Source: an uncultured Actinomycetes bacterium (GTDB lineage: Bacteria > Actinomycetota > Actinomycetes > Nanopelagicales > Nanopelagicaceae). From it: DNA of 64,000 bases. A program made the position numbers and the translations under genes. The notes beneath the pieces are model-generated. The model had not been told where the DNA came from. It did no database searches and saw only the letters and a program-made list of their open reading frames with translations. Location of the stretch: assembly GCA_903822425.1 (NCBI GenBank), contig CAIJOY010000039.1, forward strand, positions 1 through 64,000, read 5' to 3'. Numbering within the stretch: the first letter of the stretch is position 1; every line of letters begins with the position of its first letter. Positions 44,425 to 52,448 of this stretch are shown piece by piece.

Positions 44425-45300
44425 GTGAAGGCTAGCGTTTTTGATGATCGCCGAAATGTCCTTGGAGAAGGACCCACAGCCACCGGTGCAAAGAATGAAT
44501 TAATTACTTGGGTAGATCTTTATGGCAAGAAAGTGCGCTCCCGCCATCTTGCAACTGGAGTCACTACCGAATACGCAACAACTGAAGATGTTGGTTTCGC
44601 AATTCCCCGCGTAAACGGTGGAGAAATAATCGGAACTGCAAATGGGCCACTGCTTCGTGATCCAGATGGAACTTTGCACAAACTTCCAACTCGCGAAGAT
44701 GTGGATGGATACAAAGCAAGTCAAGTAGTCCGCTGGAATGATGCAAAAGTTTCCCCGCAAGGTGATCTCTTTCTCGGCTCTATGGCCTATGACTTTAAGA
44801 CTAATGCTGGCGCGTTCTACCAGATGCGCTCTGATGGCAAACATATGAGACGACTCTTCGGTGATGTCACCATTAGCAACGGGTTGGACTGGACCGTAGA
44901 TGGCAAGAAGATGTTTTACATTGATACTCCTTTGTGCCGTGTTGATATTTTTGATGTAGAAGAGCGTGAAATCAAGAATCGTCGCACATTGGTTCACTTT
45001 CCAGAAAGTATGGGCATGCCTGATGGCGCATCTGTTGATGCACATGGAAATATTTGGGTGGCTTTCTGGATGGGCCATGCCGTGCGCTGTTTTGATGGTG
45101 AAACTGGTGCGCAGCTGGAGGAGATTTCATGTCCCGCTCCGCGAATCACTTCGTGTGTTTTTGCTGGTGATAATTTAGACCAACTCATTATTACAAGTGC
45201 AAGTGAAGATACTGATCTGGAAGAATTTCCTGAAGCAGGATTTGTTTTCACAGCCAACGTTGGAGTTCGTGGACAAAAGACAGCGCTCTTTGGGGCCTAA
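44425..45300 (+). CDS. SMP-30/gluconolactonase-family sugar lactonase
   Basis: A 291-residue six-bladed propeller lactonase. Metal ligands are expected at E15 (NVLGEGP), the Asn of ISNGLDWT and the Asp of MPDGASVD. It opens aldonolactones formed by sugar dehydrogenases. I prefer GTG 44425, with GGGGGAG 4 nt upstream; ATG 44410 in the same frame is possible but lacks a site. The stop overlaps the next start (TAATG), linking it to kdgK and eda. Confidence 0.85.
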   Translation: MKASVFDDRRNVLGEGPTATGAKNELITWVDLYGKKVRSRHLATGVTTEYATTEDVGFAIPRVNGGEIIGTANGPLLRDPDGTLHKLPTREDVDGYKASQVVRWNDAKVSPQGDLFLGSMAYDFKTNAGAFYQMRSDGKHMRRLFGDVTISNGLDWTVDGKKMFYIDTPLCRVDIFDVEEREIKNRRTLVHFPESMGMPDGASVDAHGNIWVAFWMGHAVRCFDGETGAQLEEISCPAPRITSCVFAGDNLDQLIITSASEDTDLEEFPEAGFVFTANVGVRGQKTALFGA

Positions 45301-46250
45301 TGCCTGATCTCTATACCTTCGGCGAAACGATGGCGCTATTTCTCACCCACGACACCGATAGCGTTGTAGATGCACGTGAGTATGAACGCAGTACTGCAGG
45401 GGCTGAAGGAAACGTCGCTGTTGCTGTTAAAAGACTTGGTCTCACTTCGCACTTTTACACACATTTCGGAGATGATGAATTAGGAACTGCTGTCCTTAAT
45501 GATTTTCTTGCTGAAGGAGTCGACGTTTCTGCGGTAAAACGAGTCCCCGAATTCACAGGCACGATTATTCGCAACCCTGGCACAACCAGAGGAGTAGAGC
45601 TGACTTACCTTCGTAAAGGTTCGGCAGCTTCAACAATTACTCCCAAGGAGATCGATGTATCAGTTCTGTCAAAATCTCGGTGGGTACATACCACTGGGAT
45701 TACTTGTGCAATTTCATCAACAGCAAGTGATGCTGTGGGGTTTGCTCTTGATACTGCTAGAAAACTTGGCGTTGCTCGCAGCTTTGATCTGAATATTCGT
45801 CGCAAACTTTGGAGTCTCAAGAAAGCGCGCTCAGTTCTAGAACCTTTGGCTCATGATCTTGATGTGCTGATCGGAGGAGAGGATGAGTATGCGGCAGTTT
45901 TTAGTGAGAGCGACCCACGTAAAGCGTTGGAGTTGGCCTACGGCCGTGGATGCGCGATTGCGATTATGACAAAGGGAGCAGAGCCTGTCAGATTTATTAT
46001 TCATGGCGAATATGGGCAGATGTCTCCTCCGCAGGTTCATGCAGTTGATCCAGTGGGTTCTGGAGATGCATTCACTGGAGGAGTGATTGCTGGAATTCTT
46101 GGCGGACTCGAACCCTTGCAAGCAATCAAGCAAGGTACTGTCTCTGGAGCACTCGTTGCTAGTAAGTTTGGCGACTGGGCCGGATTACCTTTTGGTACCA
46201 ATGGGCGCACAGACCCAGCGGTAATTTCATCAATGAGTGGGGGAAAGTAA
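45300..46250 (+). CDS. kdgK: 2-keto-3-deoxygluconate kinase (PfkB family)
   Basis: Phosphorylates KDG to KDPG. The 316-residue ribokinase-fold protein has an N-terminal GAEGNVAVAVKRLG and the catalytic base D256 in DPVGSGDAFTGG. FDLNIRRKLW after the lid matches the KdgK group (Asp-x-Asn-x-Arg). It lies directly before KDPG aldolase, which strongly supports the assignment. A second PfkB protein of similar type lies at 61607. Confidence 0.88.
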   Translation: MPDLYTFGETMALFLTHDTDSVVDAREYERSTAGAEGNVAVAVKRLGLTSHFYTHFGDDELGTAVLNDFLAEGVDVSAVKRVPEFTGTIIRNPGTTRGVELTYLRKGSAASTITPKEIDVSVLSKSRWVHTTGITCAISSTASDAVGFALDTARKLGVARSFDLNIRRKLWSLKKARSVLEPLAHDLDVLIGGEDEYAAVFSESDPRKALELAYGRGCAIAIMTKGAEPVRFIIHGEYGQMSPPQVHAVDPVGSGDAFTGGVIAGILGGLEPLQAIKQGTVSGALVASKFGDWAGLPFGTNGRTDPAVISSMSGGK

Positions 46251-46252
46251 AG

Positions 46253-46873
46253 TTGAGCATACTTACGACACTTCAAGAAAATGGCGCAGTTGCGATTGTT
46301 CGTTCACATGATCAAGAAAGCGGACAAGCAATTGCAGATGCCATCGTTGATGCAGGACTTACATGCATTGAAGTTACCCTCACCAATCCTGGCGCCCTTG
46401 CCATCATCGCCTCCCTTGCAAAACGTCCAGGTGTTGTGGTGGGTGTTGGCACAGTGCTCAAACCCTCAGAAGTTTTAGCTGCACGAGATGCTGGGGCAAC
46501 ATTTATCGTTTCCCCCAATACCGATCTTGCAGTGATTGCGGCGACAAAAGCCGCGGGACTGCTTTCTCTTCCTGGAATTTCAACTGCCACCGAAGTCGGT
46601 ATGGCTCTGAATGCTGGCGCAGATGTCTTAAAACTTTTCCCAGCTTCAACTTTCGGACCATCCCATTTGAAGGCGTTGCGTGACCCATTCCCTGGCAATC
46701 TATGGTGTCCTACTGGTGGAATTAGCGTTGCCTCTATCCCTGAGTGGTTCCATGCAGGTGCTGCATTTGTAGGTCTTGGTGGACCACTGACAAAAGGTGG
46801 CTTTGATGCGATTGGTGAAAATGTTCAGGCATTTAGATCTGCCATCGCAGCCGTAAAACAGGTAAAGTCCTGA
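46253..46873 (+). CDS. eda: KDPG / 2-keto-3-deoxy-6-phospho-aldonate aldolase
   Basis: Cleaves KDPG to pyruvate and glyceraldehyde-3-phosphate. The 206-residue class I aldolase has E40 (CIEVTLTNPG), the Schiff-base K127 (DVLKLFPAS) and GVGTVLKPSEV. It starts at TTG 46253, 2 nt after kdgK, with GGGGGA upstream; no ATG is available in the N-terminal part. It completes the uronate-to-triose route. Confidence 0.9.
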   Translation: MSILTTLQENGAVAIVRSHDQESGQAIADAIVDAGLTCIEVTLTNPGALAIIASLAKRPGVVVGVGTVLKPSEVLAARDAGATFIVSPNTDLAVIAATKAAGLLSLPGISTATEVGMALNAGADVLKLFPASTFGPSHLKALRDPFPGNLWCPTGGISVASIPEWFHAGAAFVGLGGPLTKGGFDAIGENVQAFRSAIAAVKQVKS

Positions 46874-46876
46874 ACT

Positions 46877-47635
46877 ATGAAACTGGCAAATCAGCATATT
46901 TTTGTAACGGGCGGTTCAAAAGGAATTGGTGCGGCAATTGTTCGCGATTGTCTAGAAGCGGGAGCCAAAGTTTCCTTTGTAGATATTGATGTTGAAAATG
47001 GACAAGCACTTGTTAAAGAGTTGAAAACTCACGGCCATAGCGTTGCTTTTGCTAAAGCCGATGTTGCAGACCCAGCAGAATTAAAGAAAGCATATGAATC
47101 ACTTGTGGCGCAATTTGGGGATGTCACAGGAGTTGTAAATAATGCAGGCGTTAACTCATATGCAGATCCGGTCGAAATGACTGATGAGCAATGGGACGCA
47201 TTTTTTGCTATTGATCTCAAAGCAATTTGGCTCACCGCACGTTTAGCATTACCTGCCATGCGCAAGGCGCACAAAGGGGCAATTGTTAACATCGGTTCCA
47301 TTCACGGGCGCTTAACGTTTCCAAACTTTTTTCCTTATGGCGCCGCAAAATCTGCTGTTCTGGGTTTAACACGCAACTTAGGTGTTGATGAAGGCCATCA
47401 TGAAATTCGCACAAACACTGTGGCACCCGGTTATGTACTAACTCCCTTAACTGAAGGCTGGCTCGATGCAGAACCAGGACGCCGCGACCGTGCGACATCG
47501 ATTCAACCAATGGGTCGCATGGCACAGCCTGTAGAAGTTGCAAAAGTAGTGACATTCTTATTATCCGATGATGCATCCTTCGTGAACGGTTCTGATTGGG
47601 CCGTTGACGGTGGACTTAGCGCAAGGTCAGCGTGA
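46877..47635 (+). CDS. SDR-family dehydrogenase (copy 1 of a tandem pair)
   Basis: A 252-residue classical short-chain dehydrogenase. It has the cofactor motif TGGSKGIG, VDID after the second strand (Asp suggests NAD(H) preference), NNAG, and catalytic S141, Y154 and K158 (SIHGRLTFPNFFPYGAAK). It starts 3 nt after eda. Substrate unknown: a sugar-1-dehydrogenase feeding the lactonase, or a 2-keto-3-deoxyuronate/gluconate dehydrogenase (KduD-like), both fit the operon. Confidence 0.82.
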   Translation: MKLANQHIFVTGGSKGIGAAIVRDCLEAGAKVSFVDIDVENGQALVKELKTHGHSVAFAKADVADPAELKKAYESLVAQFGDVTGVVNNAGVNSYADPVEMTDEQWDAFFAIDLKAIWLTARLALPAMRKAHKGAIVNIGSIHGRLTFPNFFPYGAAKSAVLGLTRNLGVDEGHHEIRTNTVAPGYVLTPLTEGWLDAEPGRRDRATSIQPMGRMAQPVEVAKVVTFLLSDDASFVNGSDWAVDGGLSARSA

Positions 47636-47639
47636 TCTC

Positions 47640-48401
47640 ATGAGACTGAAGAATGGACACTTATTAGTAACCGGTGGAGCGCAAGGCATCGGTGAGGCAA
47701 TAGTCATTGATGCAGCAAATGAAGGCGCGAAGGTATCTTTCGTCGATATTGATGATGTCAACAGTCAAGCTCTCGTTACGCAGTTGAGCGCCAAAGGCCA
47801 CAAGGTGCAATATCAACATGGTGATGTCTCCAAGTTTGAGACCTTTAAAGCCGCTTTTGATAAGTTAACGGCCAGTTTTGGGCCGGTTACTCATGCTGTT
47901 TCCAACGCTGGACGCAATTCGTATGCCGACCCAGTTGAATACGCCGATGAAGAGTGGGAATCTTTTTTCGCACTGGATCTGAAATCGAGTTGGTATGTTG
48001 CCAAACTTTGTCTGCCTGAGATGCGAAAGGCCAAGAAGGGATCGATCGTTAATATTTCATCAATCCACGGGCGCATGACTTCGCCAAACTTCTTCCCTTA
48101 TTCAGCAGCTAAAGGTGGAATTGTTGGTCTCTCTCGCAATTTAGCTTTAGATGAAGCCAAACACGGAATCCGCGTTAACTCAGTTTCACCTGGGTATACC
48201 TTGACTCCGCTTTTGAAAAGTTACTTTGAGCTCTTCCCGCAAGCTAAGGCAAATGCCATCGATGTTCAACCAATGAAGCGCGTGGGTCAACCACACGAAA
48301 TTGCAAAAGTTGTTTCATTCATACTTTCTGATGAAGCATCTTTTGTGAACGGTGCAGATTTGATGGTGGATGGCGGTTTGCACGCGCGGTACGCCTCTTA
48401 G
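47640..48401 (+). CDS. SDR-family dehydrogenase (copy 2 of a tandem pair)
   Basis: A 253-residue paralogue of the preceding gene with the same positions for S141, Y154 and K158 (SIHGRMTSPNFFPYSAAK) and the same NSYADPVE segment. The family NNAG is SNAG here. It starts at ATG 47640, 4 nt after copy 1; the frame is open further into copy 1 but with no similarity. The pair probably acts on related substrates or on two stereoisomers (inference). Confidence 0.82.
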   Translation: MRLKNGHLLVTGGAQGIGEAIVIDAANEGAKVSFVDIDDVNSQALVTQLSAKGHKVQYQHGDVSKFETFKAAFDKLTASFGPVTHAVSNAGRNSYADPVEYADEEWESFFALDLKSSWYVAKLCLPEMRKAKKGSIVNISSIHGRMTSPNFFPYSAAKGGIVGLSRNLALDEAKHGIRVNSVSPGYTLTPLLKSYFELFPQAKANAIDVQPMKRVGQPHEIAKVVSFILSDEASFVNGADLMVDGGLHARYAS

Positions 48402-48573
48402 CTCTCTATGGCCAAAGTAGGTTGGCACCTTCAACCCCACTTGGTGCAATTCGTCGTCAAGTTTACCTGGCCATGTGCTTACGAAAAACTTCTCCCCGTG
48501 AGTGCATAAATCTCATCTCCTTTTGCGGTGAACCCGTTAAGCCAATGACTTTCTGAGATAGTAAGGAGCAAAA

Positions 48574-49164
48574 ATGAAGATAGCCCGAATTCATATTGGG
48601 ATCGGTGCATTAGCGGCAGTTGCCCTTCTTGTGTCACCTCTAACTCCCGCTCAGGCAGCTGACCCTTGTATCCCTGATGCTGTGGCACTTTCCGCAGAGC
48701 AAATTCACCCTGGCGAATTGGTCTCCACTTCGCTTAATGGTTTCTTCCCGACGGTGGTGTGCACTGCTACCGATCCCGGATGGTTTCTCTATGGTTATGT
48801 CCACCCAGGTGAGCTCATGACATCGGCCCAAGGTTTAGCTTTTCTAGCAGATAATGCGTGGGGATATTCACTCACTTATGAGTCGATTGTTGAGCAGATC
48901 AGAGCCTTGGGCTACACCGATGCAATTGAAGATGGGTCGGGATATCAAATTAATTTCTATCGCGGTGGCACAGCTGATGTTCAACCAGATACTTTAACGC
49001 CGACGTTGAGCTACAGCATCGTCCTTAAAGCGGCGCCGTTGATTCTAATTTCTCCAGCACCCAAGGCTGCTAAGAAAATTACTATCACCTGCATGAAGGG
49101 TAAAACTTCCAAGAAGGTGACAGCAATCAAGCCAGTATGTCCAAAGGGTTACAAGAAAAAGTAA
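48574..49164 (+). CDS. Secreted protein with Lys-rich two-Cys C-terminal motif
   Basis: A 196-residue protein with a Sec signal peptide (residues 1-29, ending AQA). I recognise no known domain in the middle part, which is predicted beta-rich. The C-terminal about 30 residues read KKITITCMKGKTSKKVTAI then PVCPKGYKKK: two cysteines in a Lys-rich frame. This looks like a sorting or surface-binding tail rather than a catalytic unit (inference). AAGGAG lies 6-7 nt before the ATG. The 172 bp upstream hold an unconvincing 33-codon ORF and no clear terminator. Confidence 0.75.
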   Translation: MKIARIHIGIGALAAVALLVSPLTPAQAADPCIPDAVALSAEQIHPGELVSTSLNGFFPTVVCTATDPGWFLYGYVHPGELMTSAQGLAFLADNAWGYSLTYESIVEQIRALGYTDAIEDGSGYQINFYRGGTADVQPDTLTPTLSYSIVLKAAPLILISPAPKAAKKITITCMKGKTSKKVTAIKPVCPKGYKKK

Positions 49165-49177
49165 TTATTAGTTGAAC

Positions 49178-50236
49178 TTAGATCTTGGCCGAAGGGAAAA
49201 GATCTAAGTAACTTGGCAAAGTGATTGCTGGTGTTCTAACTGCCGTTGCATCCAAAAGGGCATGTGCAACTGCTCGCGAAACGCAATCTGCCGCTGCAGT
49301 AAGAATTTCATGAAATTGTGCAGGATTTGGTGAAGGATTTTTTGCGGTAGAGCCTGCAAAGATTGTGTCACCATCAAACATTGAATGAACTGGATGAATT
49401 GAGCGAGCCAAACCATCTTGACCGATACCTGCCAATTTTTTGCATTGGGCTTTGGTAAGGGCAACATCTGTGCCTACAAAACCGATTGTTGTATTCAAAG
49501 AGAGCGCTTCGGGGAACTTGCCGTTATCCAACAGCGCAATGTGTCCCGGGGCTTTGGCAAGATCAGCGGCTGATGGTTTGCCTAAGTGCGCGAACTCATT
49601 GCCCAATCCGTAAGCGATTCCATAGACTTCGCCAGTTTTGCTATTAAGTGCAGAGCCCACGGAGTTAAGGACAATCAGTGCCGCGATCGTTGTTCCATCT
49701 GACAAAACCACACTTGCGGACCCGATGCCACCTTTAATTCCACCAGCCATCGCTCCTGTACCCGCACCTACTGTCCCTGTTTTAACTTTCTTAGAGCCTG
49801 ACGCTGACTTAGCATCTTCATAGGCTTTCTTTCCAAAAGCAGCATCAGGAGTTGAGTTCACAACACCACTGCGACCTAAATCGAAGACGATTGCTCCAGG
49901 AACAATTGGAACGATGACTCCCGGCAGGACTTCAAGCCCGCGCCCTTCAGATCTCATTGCATCCTGAACTCCTGAAATTGCGGCAAGGCCGAAAGCGCTT
50001 CCTCCGCCAAGAACAATGGCGTGCACTCGTTCCACGCTATTGATGGGATCTAGAAGATCTGTCTCATGTGTACCAGGACCGCCACCTCGCACATCGACGC
50101 CGGCTACGAATCCATCGGCTTCTCCAACGATGACAGTTGTGCCAGTAAGGAAGCCATCGGTGTCTGCTGTGTAATGTCCAACTCGTAAACCAACAAGATC
50201 GGTAAGTGAATTAGTGGGCCCAGGTTTCAACGTCAT
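49178..50236 (-). CDS. P1/S58-family N-terminal hydrolase (NylC/DmpA-type)
   Basis: A 352-residue member of the self-processing aminopeptidase family. It shows LTDLVGLRVGHYT, GFVAGVDVRGGGPGTHETDLL, IVLGGGSAFGLAA and, in the C-terminal quarter, LNTTIGFVGTD followed by LTKAQCKKLAG. In NylC the chain is cut between Asn and Thr at this NTT site and the new N-terminal Thr is the nucleophile; here that would be N248-T249. Relatives cleave D- or beta-amino-acid peptides or nylon oligomers. It is the last gene of the ABC-amidase operon; its start overlaps the amidase stop (ATGA). Confidence 0.85.
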   Translation of the reverse strand: MTLKPGPTNSLTDLVGLRVGHYTADTDGFLTGTTVIVGEADGFVAGVDVRGGGPGTHETDLLDPINSVERVHAIVLGGGSAFGLAAISGVQDAMRSEGRGLEVLPGVIVPIVPGAIVFDLGRSGVVNSTPDAAFGKKAYEDAKSASGSKKVKTGTVGAGTGAMAGGIKGGIGSASVVLSDGTTIAALIVLNSVGSALNSKTGEVYGIAYGLGNEFAHLGKPSAADLAKAPGHIALLDNGKFPEALSLNTTIGFVGTDVALTKAQCKKLAGIGQDGLARSIHPVHSMFDGDTIFAGSTAKNPSPNPAQFHEILTAAADCVSRAVAHALLDATAVRTPAITLPSYLDLFPSAKI

Positions 50237-51666
50237 GATAAAGCGCCTCCATAGACATCAGCGTTAGATGGAATTTCCCAGTTCGGTTTAGCCGAATCCG
50301 GACGAGCATTTTCAAACCAATGCGTTGCTTGTAAGACGCCGAGGTCATCAAATCTGCGTCCAGAAATTTGTAATCCGATTGCACGTCCATCGGGGGCAAA
50401 TCCGGCATTGATTGAGGAAGCAGGTTGTTCTGACATGTTGTAAGGAACAGTAAAACCGATATGCGCCATTGCAGTTTTGGGATCATTTGTTGGCATCGCC
50501 CAGTGTGCAGGATAGGTAAGTACGGGAGTGACAGGGGAGAGTACAAAATCATATTTCTCAGTTGCCACTTGGGTGAGTTTTCGTACTTCCAATTTTCGAT
50601 TGACGCAGCGCATGAGGTGGGAACTGGAAACTTTCTCTCCAGCACTGAGCCATTCGACTATAAATGGAAGAAGCAGAGCTCTGCGATCAGGCGACATAGT
50701 TTGGTAATCATTCCAGCCGCGGACACGCCAAAAAGTATCCAGATCATCCAAGGCTTCTTGGGAGAAGAAAGGTGGAATCGTTTCAACGATGGCTCCAGCA
50801 CTTTCAAATATCTTCGCGGCTTCAATAATTGCTGCCAGAGTATGTGCTTCTACAGGAAGTCCGCATCCGGCATCTAGGTGCAAAGCAATGCGCTTTCCTT
50901 TGGGGGCGAAAGAATTGAATTCTTTCCACGCAATATCCTGAGGTGGCAAACTCATGTAATCCCGACGATCGGGTTGTGAGACAACCTGCATTAACAAAGC
51001 GGCATCACCAGTTGTACGTGTCATTGGCCCTGCAACGCGGCCGAAAAATGGTGGATCGATGGGAATTCGACCATTACTTGGCTTGAGTGTGATGACTGCA
51101 TTCCATGCACCAGGTAAGCGCAGTGATCCACCGATATCGGTTCCTAGATGCAGTGGACCATAACCCACCGCTGCACTTGCTCCGCCACCAGCACTTGATC
51201 CACCAGGATTCCAGCTTGGATTCCAGGGATTTGTCGCAAGTTTATGAAAACTGGATAAACCCGAAGAGAGCATTCCTAGATCAGGCATTGTTGTTTTGGC
51301 TATCAAAATTGCACCGGCTTCACGTACTCGTGCTGAAGCTGGTGCATCCTGAAGTGCTGGTGTTAAAACTGTAGATGCAGCCCCTAAAGGAACGGCTGTT
51401 CCTTGTGTTGCAATATTTTCTTTAATTGTAATTGGGACACCATCGAGCGCCCCATTTGGCGCATTGGTGTGCCATCGCTGCGTGCTTGCATCAGCATTTG
51501 CGATTACCTCCTCGCGATTGAGTGCCCACAGTGCATTAACTACAGGTTCTCGCGCATCGATTCTTGCCAAGACGCTTTCAATTACTTCACGTGGAGAAAA
51601 TGCTTTTGTGCGAAATCCATCGAGCATCTGTGATGCAGAGTAATCAGCTAAAGTTTTGCGCGTCAT
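50233..51666 (-). CDS. Amidase-signature hydrolase
   Basis: A 477-residue amidase. The Ser-cisSer-Lys triad is visible as K82 (VPITIKENIAT), cis-S158 (GGSSAGGGAS) and S181 (TDIGGSLRLPG). The family includes GatA, fatty-acid amide hydrolase and the cyclic-dimer hydrolase NylA. It is not GatA, since no gatB/gatC is adjacent. Start ATG 51666 (MTRKTLADYS) is 7 nt after the SDR stop; a longer frame into the SDR is rejected. In this operon it probably opens an amide bond of an imported compound. Confidence 0.85.
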   Translation of the reverse strand: MTRKTLADYSASQMLDGFRTKAFSPREVIESVLARIDAREPVVNALWALNREEVIANADASTQRWHTNAPNGALDGVPITIKENIATQGTAVPLGAASTVLTPALQDAPASARVREAGAILIAKTTMPDLGMLSSGLSSFHKLATNPWNPSWNPGGSSAGGGASAAVGYGPLHLGTDIGGSLRLPGAWNAVITLKPSNGRIPIDPPFFGRVAGPMTRTTGDAALLMQVVSQPDRRDYMSLPPQDIAWKEFNSFAPKGKRIALHLDAGCGLPVEAHTLAAIIEAAKIFESAGAIVETIPPFFSQEALDDLDTFWRVRGWNDYQTMSPDRRALLLPFIVEWLSAGEKVSSSHLMRCVNRKLEVRKLTQVATEKYDFVLSPVTPVLTYPAHWAMPTNDPKTAMAHIGFTVPYNMSEQPASSINAGFAPDGRAIGLQISGRRFDDLGVLQATHWFENARPDSAKPNWEIPSNADVYGGALS

Positions 51667-51673
51667 AAACTTC

Positions 51674-52444
51674 TCACGCAGGTAGTGGAGGCGTGTAGCG
51701 CCCATCGATGGCAGTCCATCCACCATCGACAGTGATTGTTGAGCCGGTGACAAAGGTTGAGGCGTCTGAAGCCAAGTAGAGTGCCGCGCCTGCTAACTCC
51801 TCTGACTTTGCCCAACGGCCAAGTGCTGATTTTTGTGCGTAAGCAGAATTCCACTCTTCATTAGCGCGCAGTTGTTGAGTTAAAGGAGTTTCAACAACGC
51901 CTGGTCGGATGACGTTTACGCGAACATTATGTGGCCCAAATTCTGCTGCCGCTGTCCGTACTAAAGACTCGAGTCCAGCTTTGGTTGCACCATAAACGCT
52001 CTGTCCGGGCTCTGTTGCAGCAGCACGGATAGATGAGAAGAGAACAATTGAACCTGAACCTTGTTTAACCATCATGGCACCGGCGGTACGTAGAACATCA
52101 AATGTCGCACGTAGGTTCAATGCGATAACTCGATCAAACTCTTCTAAGGTGTAGCCAAGAATTGATTTACGAACATTAATTGCAGGAGTGTGGACCACGA
52201 TATCTAGGGGACCCAAAGCGGCTAGTGCGGCTACTTGACTTGCATCTGTAACATCCAATTCGAGTGCTTGTCCATGGGGAATGTCTTTACACGTTTCTTG
52301 CACGCTGGCCATATCACGATCGGCCGCAATGACAAATGCACCTTGTGCGCAAAGCGCTAAAGCACATTCGCGCCCGATTCCGCTTCCGGCACCAATGACG
52401 AGTGCTCGCTTATTGTCGAGGCGAAAAATCTTTGAATAATCCAT
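51674..52444 (-). CDS. SDR-family dehydrogenase of the ABC-amidase operon
   Basis: A 256-residue classical SDR with GAGSGIG cofactor loop, AADRD (Asp after strand 2, NAD-type) and S138, Y151, K155 (FSSIRAAA and YGATKAG). It differs from the family in HTPAINV where NNAG is usual. It lies between the aldehyde dehydrogenase (4-nt gap) and the amidase, so it may oxidise an alcohol to the aldehyde used by the neighbour. Confidence 0.82.
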   Translation of the reverse strand: MDYSKIFRLDNKRALVIGAGSGIGRECALALCAQGAFVIAADRDMASVQETCKDIPHGQALELDVTDASQVAALAALGPLDIVVHTPAINVRKSILGYTLEEFDRVIALNLRATFDVLRTAGAMMVKQGSGSIVLFSSIRAAATEPGQSVYGATKAGLESLVRTAAAEFGPHNVRVNVIRPGVVETPLTQQLRANEEWNSAYAQKSALGRWAKSEELAGAALYLASDASTFVTGSTITVDGGWTAIDGRYTPPLPA

Positions 52445-52448
52445 GTGA

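Noticed and set aside
48408-48509. 33-codon ORF (starting MAKVGWHLQP) in front of the secreted protein gene
   Set aside because: No ribosome-binding site, no TAnnnT box at leaderless distance, and no family resemblance; likely chance.
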